A stretch of DNA of 64,000 nucleotides from Arthrobacter sp. M2012083 (lineage in GTDB: Bacteria > Actinomycetota > Actinomycetes > Actinomycetales > Micrococcaceae). Made by a program: the position numbers and the translations under genes. Shown piece after piece: positions 22,814 to 30,917 of the stretch (positions within the stretch are counted from its first letter, which is position 1; every line of letters starts with the position of its first letter). A model generated the notes under the pieces. It searched no databases. It was given only the letters and a program-made list of their open reading frames with translations, and had not been told where the DNA came from. The stretch is taken from contig NZ_AKKK01000010.1 of the NCBI RefSeq assembly GCF_000281065.1, positions 1 through 64,000 on the forward strand, in the 5' to 3' direction.

Positions 22814-23833
22814 CTAAACGGAATCGCGGATGACGATCGAGGTTGGCATTCTGGTGACGCGCTCCGCCGGTTTGCCCTCGATCAGGTTCACGAGGGTCTC
22901 GGCCATCTTCTTGCCGAGTTCAACAATCGGATGATGCACAGTGGTGAGGCCGGGGGTCACGGATGTGGCGAAGGAATCGTCGTCAAAGCCGACGACGGCG
23001 ATGTCCTCCGGGATGCGCAGACCCCGCCCCTGGATCGCGGTGTAGGCGCCGGCAGCCATTTGATCGTTCGCGGCGAAAACGGCGTCAATGGGCACGCCGC
23101 GATCCAGCAAACGATGCATTGCTTTGGCGCCGGATGCCAAAGTGAAGTCGCCCTCCTCCATCAAGCCCTCTCCAAGACCCGCCCCCCGCACGGCTGTCCT
23201 CCACCCGGCAAGGCGGTCGAGTCCCGGTGGCATGTCTTGGGGACCAGCAATCGTGGCAACGTTCTTTCGGCCGCTCTCGGTCAGAAGCCGGGTGACCTCG
23301 TACGCCGCTTGCTCGTTGGCCACATCCACGTAGTAGCTCTCCTTACCGCCCACTAAGGGGCGCCCGGCGAACACCATGGGAAGTGATCCCGAAAGGTGCG
23401 TCCAGGAGTTGTCGCCACTGTGGTGCGAGACCACCAGGACGCCGTCCACATTGCCTCCGAGGAGGAAGCTGCGGGTTTTCTCCGGCTTCGACTCCGAGGA
23501 GATCACCATGTTCAACGTGTACTCAGTATCGGTGAGATACAGGGCGATGCCTTGGACCACCGAGGCGAAGAAGGGGTCCGCAAAGACCTTCGACGTCGAC
23601 TCCGGGACGATCAGTGTGACCGCATTCGCCCGGCGTTTGGCCAGCGAACGTGCCGCACGGTTTGGCGTGTAGTCGAGTGCAAGGATCGCTTTTCTCACGG
23701 ACTGTGCCAGTTCCGGGTCAACACTGGGGCTGTCGTTGACGACGCGGGACACGGTGGCCCGCGACACCCCGGCCAAGGCAGCCACCATCTCAAGGGTGGG
23801 TACCGGCCGGGGGCCGCTGGTGTCCTGCGTCAT
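22814..23833 (-). CDS. LacI-family repressor of the sugar operon (CebR-like)
   Basis: 339 residues. N-terminal LacI headpiece TLEMVAALAGVSRATVSRVV and hinge ALDYTPNRAARSLAKRR, then a periplasmic-binding-type sugar domain ending in the expected GFDDDSFATSVTPGLTTV. The start at 23833 is chosen over 23839 because GGAG sits 6 nt upstream of the former and directly abuts the latter. It is downstream of the GH1 gene on the same strand. The palindromes upstream of the binding-protein gene (AGAGAGCGCTCTCT) resemble Streptomyces CebR sites (TGGGAGCGCTCCCA), so a cello-oligosaccharide-type repressor is likely. Confidence 0.85.
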   Translation of the reverse strand: MTQDTSGPRPVPTLEMVAALAGVSRATVSRVVNDSPSVDPELAQSVRKAILALDYTPNRAARSLAKRRANAVTLIVPESTSKVFADPFFASVVQGIALYLTDTEYTLNMVISSESKPEKTRSFLLGGNVDGVLVVSHHSGDNSWTHLSGSLPMVFAGRPLVGGKESYYVDVANEQAAYEVTRLLTESGRKNVATIAGPQDMPPGLDRLAGWRTAVRGAGLGEGLMEEGDFTLASGAKAMHRLLDRGVPIDAVFAANDQMAAGAYTAIQGRGLRIPEDIAVVGFDDDSFATSVTPGLTTVHHPIVELGKKMAETLVNLIEGKPAERVTRMPTSIVIRDSV

Positions 23834-23852
23834 GGTCATCTCCGGAACGTAA

Positions 23853-23879
23853 GAAAAGTAAGCCTCTGAAGGCTACTTT
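23853..23879 (-). terminator. Terminator after the GH1 gene
   Basis: On the minus strand AAAGTAGCCT pairs with AGGCTTACTTT (one bulged base), followed by a T-rich stretch. It lies directly after the beta-glucosidase stop and before the LacI gene. Confidence 0.45.
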
Positions 23880-25335
23880 AGGCGTTCACGGTAGCGGTCG
23901 CAGATGCCTTGGCCGCCTCGATAACCCGGGAGTAAGCGAGTCCGCTGTCCTTCACCGTCCGTTCAAAGGTGTCATAGTCCACGCGAACAACCCCGAAGCG
24001 CTTGCCGTAACCCCAGGACCACTCGAAGTTGTCCAGGAGCGACCAAACAAAGTAGCCGCGCACATCGGCACCTTGGTCAAGTGCCTCACCAACGGCTGTA
24101 ATGTGGTCGAGGACAAACTGGGTCCGCTCGGCGTCGTGGACTGCGCCGTCTGGACTGACGACGTCGTCGTATGCCGAACCGTTTTCCGTGATGTACAGCG
24201 GCGGCAGCGCCGGGTATTCCTCCCCAAGGCGCACCAGGAGCTTCCGCAGTCCATCAGGGTTGACCTCCCAGTTCATGGCCGTGCGCGGCAGGCCGCGGCT
24301 CGGGAACGCGATGTCCTCGGAACCGATCCAGCACGACGACGTCGGACGGGTTGCACCGCCCGAGTGGCCGTCACCGTGCTCAGCAGTGGGGTGCCCGCTG
24401 ATGAGGTCATCGTGGTAATGGTTGACACCCAGGAAATCGATGGGTGCACCAATGATTTCCAGGTCGCCGGGTTTGATGACGTCCCGGATACCGAACTGCT
24501 CAAGGTCGTTGAGGGTGTCCTCCGGGTAGGCGCCGCGGAGGATCGGATCGAGGAAGATGCGGTTCTGCAGCGAGTCGAACCTGCGCGCCGCATCGAGGTC
24601 CACGGGATCTGAAGGATCCCGCGGAATGGAGTTGCTGAGATTAAGGGTGATCCCCAATTGCTGCGCACCGCGACTCCGCAGTTCGTTGACCACCAGGCCG
24701 TGGGCCAGGTGCTGGTGATGGATCGCCGCGACGGCTGCTTCCGGATCCTGACGACCCGGAGCGTGCACGCCCGCCGCATAGCCAAGGAGTGACGAGCAGA
24801 AGGGCTCGTTGAACGTGGTCCAGTGCTGGACCCGATCCCCCAACGTCGAATAAACATCGTTTGCGTAGTCGACGAAGCGGTAGGCAGTATCGCGGTTGGC
24901 CCAGCCGCCCTTCTCTTCCAGTGCCTGCGGCAGGTCCCAGTGGTACAGCGTCAACCAGGGGAGGATACCGGCGTCGAGCAGTTCATCCACAAGGCGGGAG
25001 TAGAAGTCCAAGCCTTCGGCGTTCGCGGTACGGCCGCCCGGCCGGACGCGGGACCAGCTCGTGGAGAACCGGTAGGAATCCAGGCCCAGCTCCTTCATGA
25101 TCCTGACGTCCTCAGGCATGCGGTGGTAGTGCTGCACCGCGTCCTTCAGCGTCTCGCCGTTGGCAATGGCACCCGGGATACGGGCGAAAGCATCCCACAC
25201 GGAATCTTCCTTGCCGCCCTCGTGGCTGGCGCCTTCCACTTGGGCTGCGGCGGTAGCCGAGCCCCAGAGGAAGCCCTTGGGCCACACCCTGTTAAAGGGA
25301 GTGGTCGCTGGGTGGGTTGTTGCTTCGAATGGCAT
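23878..25335 (-). CDS. GH1 beta-glucosidase
   Basis: 485 residues with full GH1 features: N-terminal FLWGSATAAAQVEGA, HWDLPQALEEKGGW, acid/base Glu177 in TTFNEPF, NHYHDD, nucleophile Glu in PLYITENGSAYDD, and the C-terminal RGYFVWSLLDNFEWSWGYGKRFG. It hydrolyses beta-glucosides such as cellobiose to glucose in the cytoplasm (no signal peptide). The start at 25335 (MPFEATTHP) is just after the overlapping permease stop; the longer frame upstream is antisense to nothing real and lies within the permease gene. It is the last structural gene of the ABC sugar operon. Confidence 0.93.
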   Translation of the reverse strand: MPFEATTHPATTPFNRVWPKGFLWGSATAAAQVEGASHEGGKEDSVWDAFARIPGAIANGETLKDAVQHYHRMPEDVRIMKELGLDSYRFSTSWSRVRPGGRTANAEGLDFYSRLVDELLDAGILPWLTLYHWDLPQALEEKGGWANRDTAYRFVDYANDVYSTLGDRVQHWTTFNEPFCSSLLGYAAGVHAPGRQDPEAAVAAIHHQHLAHGLVVNELRSRGAQQLGITLNLSNSIPRDPSDPVDLDAARRFDSLQNRIFLDPILRGAYPEDTLNDLEQFGIRDVIKPGDLEIIGAPIDFLGVNHYHDDLISGHPTAEHGDGHSGGATRPTSSCWIGSEDIAFPSRGLPRTAMNWEVNPDGLRKLLVRLGEEYPALPPLYITENGSAYDDVVSPDGAVHDAERTQFVLDHITAVGEALDQGADVRGYFVWSLLDNFEWSWGYGKRFGVVRVDYDTFERTVKDSGLAYSRVIEAAKASATATVNA

Positions 25336-26237
25336 TAGCCCTTCACTGCTCCTTGCATGATTCCGGATATGAGTTGACGTCCCGCCAGCACGAAGAGGGC
25401 CAGCAGCGGAAGTGTTGCCATGACGGCGCCGGCCAGGACGATCGAATAGTCCACGTATCGGGCCGACTGCAGTTGGCTGAGCGCCGTCTGCAAGGTGGGG
25501 TTGCCGGCGTCGAGCACCAGCAGGGGCCATAGGAAATCAGTCCACGCCGTCATGAACGTGAACAGGCCGAGGATTGCCATGGCCGGGCGTGCGGCGGGCA
25601 GTGCCACATGCCAGAAGGTGGAGATCATGGACGCTCCGTCCATGCGGGCCGACTCGATGAGTTCGTCCGGGATCACGTCCACCAGGTACTGCCGCATGAA
25701 GAAGACGCCGAACGCCGTGACAAGGGTAGGGATGACGACGGCGCCGATCTCACCCGTCCAGCCCAGCGTGCGCATCAGCATGAACAACGGGATGATGCCG
25801 AGCTGCGTCGGGATGGCCATGGTGGCGATCACTGCCACCATCAGCCAGTTGCGGCCGCGGAAGCGCAGCTTGGCGAACGCGTACCCGGCCAGCGTGGAGA
25901 ATCCCACCACCGAGACGGTGATGATGCCCGAGATCAGGACGCTGTTGCCGAGTGCCAGCCAGAACGGGATGGTGTCGAAGACTTCGCCAACGTTGGTCCA
26001 GAAGTTGCCGCCCGGGAACAGCGGCGGCCAGGTTTCCCCGAGGGCTTCGTTGGAGCGGCTGCCGATGATCACGGACCACCAGAGCGGGTAGGCCGAAGCC
26101 AGGAAGAAGGCGAGCAGAAGCCCATAAGTGAGGAACCCGGGGCGCCGGCCGTTGCCAAAAAGTGCCTTCCGTGTGGCCAGGGATCGGGAGGTTCGCTGAG
26201 GGGCCGGTGCTTGCGGCCGGTTTTGCGTGAGGGTCAT
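25335..26237 (-). CDS. Sugar ABC transporter permease (CebG/MalG-type)
   Basis: 300 residues with six helices after a charged N-terminus. The family loop ESARMDGASMISTFWHVALPAARPA is the EAA motif that contacts the ATPase. The operon has no ATPase gene; sugar importers of this type in actinobacteria usually share a housekeeping MsiK-like ATPase encoded elsewhere. The start at 26237 gives a 4-bp overlap with the upstream permease gene; the frame upstream of it overlaps that gene and is spurious. Confidence 0.9.
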   Translation of the reverse strand: MTLTQNRPQAPAPQRTSRSLATRKALFGNGRRPGFLTYGLLLAFFLASAYPLWWSVIIGSRSNEALGETWPPLFPGGNFWTNVGEVFDTIPFWLALGNSVLISGIITVSVVGFSTLAGYAFAKLRFRGRNWLMVAVIATMAIPTQLGIIPLFMLMRTLGWTGEIGAVVIPTLVTAFGVFFMRQYLVDVIPDELIESARMDGASMISTFWHVALPAARPAMAILGLFTFMTAWTDFLWPLLVLDAGNPTLQTALSQLQSARYVDYSIVLAGAVMATLPLLALFVLAGRQLISGIMQGAVKG

Positions 26238-27334
26238 TGCCCGCTCCTCGGGGTTGATTCCGGTGCCGTTGCCGGTTCCGCCGCTGCCGCCTGGGCGGTG
26301 AGGCCGGCGTCGTCCGCTTTTGCGTTCGGGACTGAAGAACGCTTCCGACGGCGGCGGCTGGCGATGCCGCGATCGTCGCCATTGGTGGCGATACGGCGTG
26401 AAATAAGCCAGTTCACGATGCCGAAGATCAGGATGATCAGGAAAAGGAGCCAGGCGATGGTGGAGGCCTTGCCGAAGTTCTGACGCTGGAAGGCCATCTC
26501 CCACAGGTACAGGACGGTGGTCTGGAACTGCCGTGCCGTTCCGCCAGCGGCCACGGGATCGAAGAGCCGGGGTTCGGTGAAGATCTGCAGCCCTCCAATG
26601 GTGGCAGTAACAATGACGAAAACCATGGTGGGCCGGATGCTCGGCAGGGTGATGCTGAAGAAGCGGCGGACTGACCCGGCGCCGTCGATTGCTGCGGACT
26701 CGTAGATATCGCGGGGCACTGATTGCATGGCCGCCAGGAGGATGAGCGCGTTGTAGCCCGTCCAACGCCAGTTCACCATGGTGGCGATGGCGATGTGGCT
26801 GGGAAGGGTGTCGTTCTTCCACATGACGGGATCGATGCCGAAGCTGGACAGGATGTTGTTGATGAGCCCGTATTGCTCCCCGAACATGTTGGTGAAAATC
26901 ATGGCGACAGCCACGGGAGTGACTACGTAGGGAAGCAGGATGCTCATGCGCCAGAACGTCTTGGCGCGCAGGTTCTGGTCCAGCACCGCAGCAATGATCG
27001 TGGCCATGATCAGCTGGGGAATGGTGGAAATCAGGAAGATGCTGACGGTGTTAAAGAGGGAGTTCCAGAAGAACCGATCCTGCAGCACCTCAGCGAAGTT
27101 CTGGAATCCCACAAACTCCCCCTGGCCTTTGAGCAGGTGCCAGTCGAAGAGGGAGACGAAGAACGTGTAGCCCAGGGGAAAGAGGCCCACCAAGGCAAAA
27201 AGAATGAAGAACGGGGCAATGTAGAAGTAAGGGGACGCCTTCATATCGAAGACGTTCAGGCGTTGGCGGAACGTCGGTTTCGGTTTACTGGCAGCCGATC
27301 TGCTCGCTGCCGGGCGGTTCAATGTGGTGGTCAT
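26234..27334 (-). CDS. Sugar ABC transporter permease (CebF/MalF-type)
   Basis: 366 residues. The membrane domain spans ~35-315, with the EAA loop YESAAIDGAGSVRRFFSITLP. The C-terminal tail of ~45 residues is rich in Arg, Lys, Ala and Pro and seems disordered. It partners with the following permease, which it overlaps by 4 bp. The ATG at 27334 opens MTTTLNRPAASRS. A hairpin lies between it and the upstream binding-protein gene. Confidence 0.9.
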   Translation of the reverse strand: MTTTLNRPAASRSAASKPKPTFRQRLNVFDMKASPYFYIAPFFILFALVGLFPLGYTFFVSLFDWHLLKGQGEFVGFQNFAEVLQDRFFWNSLFNTVSIFLISTIPQLIMATIIAAVLDQNLRAKTFWRMSILLPYVVTPVAVAMIFTNMFGEQYGLINNILSSFGIDPVMWKNDTLPSHIAIATMVNWRWTGYNALILLAAMQSVPRDIYESAAIDGAGSVRRFFSITLPSIRPTMVFVIVTATIGGLQIFTEPRLFDPVAAGGTARQFQTTVLYLWEMAFQRQNFGKASTIAWLLFLIILIFGIVNWLISRRIATNGDDRGIASRRRRKRSSVPNAKADDAGLTAQAAAAEPATAPESTPRSGQ

Positions 27335-27357
27335 GGACGGGTCTCAGACTCTGTGAG

Positions 27358-27387
27358 GGGGCCTCCGGCTTTTATCCCGGAGGCCCC
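27358..27387 (-). terminator. Intra-operon hairpin after the binding-protein gene
   Basis: GGGGCCTCCGG (27358-27368) pairs perfectly with CCGGAGGCCCC (27377-27387). The position between binding-protein and permease genes is typical for elements that give excess binding-protein mRNA. Confidence 0.6.
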
Positions 27388-27401
27388 ACGGCCGGGTTCT
27401 G

Positions 27402-28718
27402 CTAGTTGTTGACCACGAGGTCGTTGAGGAGCTTGACGGCTTCATTCCAGGCTTCATCCGCGGTGCCCTTGCCCGAATCGAGCATCTTGAGGGCGGGACC
27501 GAAGACGTTCTCCTGGATCACAGAGTCATCCGGACCCTTGAACTGGGCGATGACACCCTCGGCGCGGGATTCGAAGATTGCGCCGTAGGGAGCGTTGTTG
27601 AACAGTTCGTTCGGCTTCGCTGCTTCCACGATCTTTGCCTGGGCTTCGAGGGTGCTGGGGAAGTTGTTCGCTGCCGCGGACTGCTTGATCTGCTGCTCCG
27701 GTGCGGTCAGCCATGCTGCCAGCTTCGCTGCTTCAGCAGGGTGCTTGGAGCTCTTGGGAACCGAGAGGAAGGCACCGCCCCAGTTGGAGGCGCCGCCCGG
27801 GAACACGTCAGCTACATCCCAGCCGCTTGCTGCCCCGCCGCCGGCGGACTCGAGCTGGCCCTTGATGGTGCCGAGCATCCACGCCGGGCATACGTGTGTT
27901 GCAAAGGAACCGTCCACGAAGGCCTTGCCGTTACCCCAGTCGAACTGGGTTTGGTTGGAGGACAGGCCATCGGCGGTGCCTGCGGCGAGCATGTCGAACT
28001 TTGCCCGCATCTCCTTGTTGCCCTCGACGTTCAGCTTGCCGTCTTTCGTGTAGTAGCCTTCGTCCATCTGGTTGACCATGGAGTTCCAGACGAAGCCGGA
28101 CTGGTCATACCAGGCCTTGCCGGTGGCCTCTTTGTACTGGCGGCCCAGCTTGAAGTACGTATCCCAGCTGGCGTCCTTGCCGCCGAAGAGCTCGGCCACC
28201 TTTTCGCGGTCGCTCGGTAGGCCGGCCGCTTCGAACAGCTTGCCGTTGAAGCACAATGCCTGCGGTCCGATGTCCGTGCCATAGCCGATCACGCGCCCGT
28301 TGGGGTCAGTGCCCTGCTTGTACTTCCAGTCCACCCAGTTGCCTTTGATGTCCTCGGCGCCGTGTTCCTTGAGGTCAACGAACTGGTCCGAAACCTCCAT
28401 GATGGAGCCGAGCCAGCCTTCCTCGATGGCGGTGACGTCGCTCAGGCCAGAGCCGGCGGCGAGCTTGGTGAACGCGTCGGTCCTGGCGTTGGAACCGCGG
28501 TCGATGTTGGTGGCCTCAATCGTGACGCCGGGGTTCTGCTTCTCATATTCGGCATACAGGTCGTCGTATCCGAAAGTGCCGAAGGTGGTCACAGTCAGTG
28601 TGACGGGGTTGTCGGCGCTCGCCGCTTTGTCGCCTCCGCCGCTGCAGCCTGCCGCCACGAGGGCAAGAGAGGCTACGCCGGCCAGGGCAGTGAATTTCCT
28701 TAGTCGCGAAAACTCCAC
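27402..28718 (-). CDS. Sugar ABC transporter substrate-binding lipoprotein (CebE-like)
   Basis: 438 residues of the extracellular solute-binding family 1. Signal peptide with lipobox VAAGC, followed by SGGGDKAASADNPVTLTVTTFG and later FVDGSFATHVCPAWMLGT and AWLTAPEQQIKQSAA. The start is the GTG at 28718 because AAAGGAGTGATC precedes it; in-frame codons farther upstream run into the operator region. It captures the sugar, probably a beta-linked oligosaccharide given the GH1 gene and CebR-like operators, and delivers it to the two permeases. Confidence 0.9.
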   Translation of the reverse strand: MEFSRLRKFTALAGVASLALVAAGCSGGGDKAASADNPVTLTVTTFGTFGYDDLYAEYEKQNPGVTIEATNIDRGSNARTDAFTKLAAGSGLSDVTAIEEGWLGSIMEVSDQFVDLKEHGAEDIKGNWVDWKYKQGTDPNGRVIGYGTDIGPQALCFNGKLFEAAGLPSDREKVAELFGGKDASWDTYFKLGRQYKEATGKAWYDQSGFVWNSMVNQMDEGYYTKDGKLNVEGNKEMRAKFDMLAAGTADGLSSNQTQFDWGNGKAFVDGSFATHVCPAWMLGTIKGQLESAGGGAASGWDVADVFPGGASNWGGAFLSVPKSSKHPAEAAKLAAWLTAPEQQIKQSAAANNFPSTLEAQAKIVEAAKPNELFNNAPYGAIFESRAEGVIAQFKGPDDSVIQENVFGPALKMLDSGKGTADEAWNEAVKLLNDLVVNN

Positions 28719-28760
28719 GATCACTCCTTTGTGTGTTCGAGCGACCGTACGCCAAGGGCG

Positions 28761-28830
28761 AGAGAGCGCTCTCTGAGATGTGGGTCCAATGTATGTGCTG
28801 CAAGTCACGTGCGTCAAGAGAGCGCTCTCT
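28761..28830 (-). promoter_or_regulatory. Two LacI-type operators flanking the sugar-operon promoter
   Basis: The perfect 14-bp palindrome AGAGAGCGCTCTCT occurs at 28761-28774 and again at 28817-28830, 56 bp apart. Between them the minus strand has TTGCAG (28803-28798) with a weak -10 16-17 nt on. The central CG and GAGCGCTC core match LacI/CebR-type operators. Binding to both sites would block the promoter. Confidence 0.8.
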
Positions 28831-29030
28831 CGCGCTGGTTTTGTGTCATCGTAAGTCCGCTCGTGAGGGGTTAGCTCCCAAGTTGTCGAGGGATTGGCTC
28901 CCGGGGTTATGGAGGGTTCTTACTGCCGGAAGCCCGCCTCTGGGTGCGGCTCCCCGCGAACCAAGTTGAATGTCCGGGCGCCTGGAGGACTGGAGTAAAT
29001 CGCGTGCAATAAGAAGCGATTGGAGGCCTG

Positions 29031-29645
29031 ATGCAACTGCAGAACCCGTTGAGGGCAATTTGTCCCACGCTAGAAGCTGATGTCCTCATGGCGCTGGCGG
29101 ACGGTCGTCCAAGTACACCAGGGCATCTGGTTCGGGACCGCGGTATCCATGCCTCTGTGTCTGGCACTCGACGATGCTTGGAGCGACTTCAAGAGAGCGG
29201 CATCGTTATGGGAATCCAGGTCGGCAACCGAACCGAGTACGCCCTGAATTCGTCTCACATGCTTGCCGGCGTCATCGCTGAAGCGTCCCAAGGCAGGGAT
29301 CGCTTCACGCGTTTTGTTTCCCGTGCAATATTGAGATGGCCTGAACGCCCCCTGCAGGTAGTTCTTTTTGGTTCTGCGGCACGAGGGGACATGCGCAACG
29401 ACTCTGATATCGACTTGCTGTTCATCGTTCAAGACGGCTCTGGCGATGAGCTCTATGAGCGGATCGGAGATCTGGCCGTAGACCTCTACCGTCTTACCGG
29501 CAATGACGTTCGCCCGATAATTTACGAAACGTCCGAAGTCCGGGAGGCGCCCATATTCGACTCGATTAGGAGAGAAGGCGTTCATCTTCATGGTGATCGC
29601 CATTGGTTGTCGCGCCACCTCCGTGCCTTGGCGGCTGCCTCGTGA
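29031..29645 (+). CDS. HTH plus MNT-type nucleotidyltransferase
   Basis: 204 residues. Residues ~10-85 form a winged-helix-like region (LEADVLMALADGRPSTPGHLVRD...VSGTRRCLERLQESGIV). A minimal nucleotidyltransferase domain follows, with the diagnostic GSAARG (114-119) and the two catalytic Asp in DSDIDLL (126 and 128). MNT proteins pair with HEPN proteins as type VII-like toxin-antitoxin modules in which the MNT AMPylates the HEPN partner. The next gene, overlapping by GTGA, encodes the start of a HEPN-like protein but stops early. The fusion to an HTH suggests autoregulation. Confidence 0.8.
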   Translation: MQLQNPLRAICPTLEADVLMALADGRPSTPGHLVRDRGIHASVSGTRRCLERLQESGIVMGIQVGNRTEYALNSSHMLAGVIAEASQGRDRFTRFVSRAILRWPERPLQVVLFGSAARGDMRNDSDIDLLFIVQDGSGDELYERIGDLAVDLYRLTGNDVRPIIYETSEVREAPIFDSIRREGVHLHGDRHWLSRHLRALAAAS

Positions 29646-29827
29646 CGGCAAGGTCAGATGCCAGCGCGCGGCTTGAGGATTCGCGGGCTTTCCTCGAAGC
29701 GGCGGATACGATCAACCTTCTGAATTCCGAAGAAGCCTATGCAGATGTCATTGCTACCTTGGCGGTCCATGCAGGCATAGCAGCAGCGGATGCTTTTTGT
29801 TTACAAAAGCTGGGTATAACGGTTTGA
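29642..29827 (+). pseudogene. Truncated HEPN-domain protein
   Basis: 61 residues from the GTG overlapping the MNT stop. The sequence RLEDSRAFLEAADTI...EEAYADVIATLAVHAGIAAADAFCLQKLG matches the first three helices of HEPN proteins that pair with MNT genes. A stop follows immediately, so the last helices and the RNase motif R-x4-6-H are missing. A different frame continues briefly (about 25 codons) but is not clearly HEPN. Probably a decayed toxin. Confidence 0.6.
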
Positions 29828-29919
29828 GCCTCACGCACGCTAAGTCCAGCAAGTGTATTGAGTGGGCTTCCAAATTGGTTATTGCCGCCGAATCGAAATT
29901 TTCCTCGGAGTGACAGAGC

Positions 29920-30822
29920 TCAGTACCCCAGCTGCTCACGCAATGCCGTGAGCTGGTGCGACGACTCCACAGCCTGCTCGTGATCCACGGAAACCAGCGC
30001 CTGGACCAGGACATCACTGAGCACGATCGACGGCAACGCCTCAGTGGTCATGCCGGTGGGTGTGTGCGGGGCGAGGATCACGGCATCGGCCAGATCATGC
30101 AGATCAGACTCGGGTTCATCCGTCAGTAAGACTATGGACGCACCAACTGAACGTGCGCGCTTAAGCAGCACCTCGACGTCGACCGTTACTCGTCCCGGCG
30201 CGAAGACGACCACCACATCCTGGCTCCCAAGTTGGAGCAAATCATCCGCGAGCCGGAAGCCGTCGCTGGAGATGCACCTGGCCCGCCGGCCGATCCGGTT
30301 ACAGCGCAGGGCCAGGTTGAGGGCGGCAATTCCGGACGCGCCCACACCGTAACTGACAATCGTGGAACCTCTCATGAGGAGTTCGACGGCGGGAGCGATT
30401 GCCTTTGCGGGATCGGCGCTGGCGGCGAGTTCCAGGCGGTCCTTGGCCTCGGACCACACATTTTCCCAGATGTCCTCAATGCTGGCGCCCATATGGTCGA
30501 TGCGCTGCTGCATGCGAATTTCCGGCGCCACCGTTGAGGTGAAGGGGGTGGCGATGTCCCTCTTGAGCTCCTGGAGTCCTGAGTATTCCAATGACTGGAC
30601 CGTGCGGACCACGGTGGCGCTGCTGGTCCCGCTTTCCGCCCCGAGTTCCTGCGCGCTCGCGTAGAGAAGCCGCTCGGGGGAGCTGTTGGTGAGGAAGGTG
30701 CTGACCGTCCGCTCGGCTTTGGAGAGCTTGTCCCAATGCTCGCGGACACGACCACGCAGATTAATCATGCCCCGATTTTTCGTAACGTCTGTTACAGAAG
30801 TCACATTGGATGTACTATTCAT
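29920..30822 (-). CDS. RpiR/MurR-family regulator with SIS domain
   Basis: 300 residues. N-terminal RpiR HTH (KLSKAERTVSTFLTNSSPERLLYASAQELG...TSSATVVRTVQSLEYSG) and a C-terminal SIS sugar-phosphate-binding domain (GSTIVSYGVGASGIAALNLALR, DVVVVFAPGRVTVDVEVLLKRA). Such regulators usually respond to phosphorylated sugars or amino sugars. It is divergent from the C45-peptidase/oligopeptide operon and probably controls it. The start may be at 30822 or at 30768. A GTAAC-GTCT-GTTAC repeat at 30782-30795 lies between these two starts and could be its operator. Confidence 0.85.
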   Translation of the reverse strand: MNSTSNVTSVTDVTKNRGMINLRGRVREHWDKLSKAERTVSTFLTNSSPERLLYASAQELGAESGTSSATVVRTVQSLEYSGLQELKRDIATPFTSTVAPEIRMQQRIDHMGASIEDIWENVWSEAKDRLELAASADPAKAIAPAVELLMRGSTIVSYGVGASGIAALNLALRCNRIGRRARCISSDGFRLADDLLQLGSQDVVVVFAPGRVTVDVEVLLKRARSVGASIVLLTDEPESDLHDLADAVILAPHTPTGMTTEALPSIVLSDVLVQALVSVDHEQAVESSHQLTALREQLGY

Positions 30823-30917
30823 TCTAAAGAAGCCCTCACTTGTAACGGTTGTTCCAAAGATACCCCTAACAACAGCGAATGACAGTGAGACCCAATCGAA
30901 CGAAAGGCCCTACGGAT

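Noticed and set aside
22746..22817. 23-codon frame at the end of the lanthipeptide operon, overlapping the ABC-2 permease stop
   Set aside because: Lys/Pro-rich and without a clear ribosome site or homologue; too short to support without conservation data.
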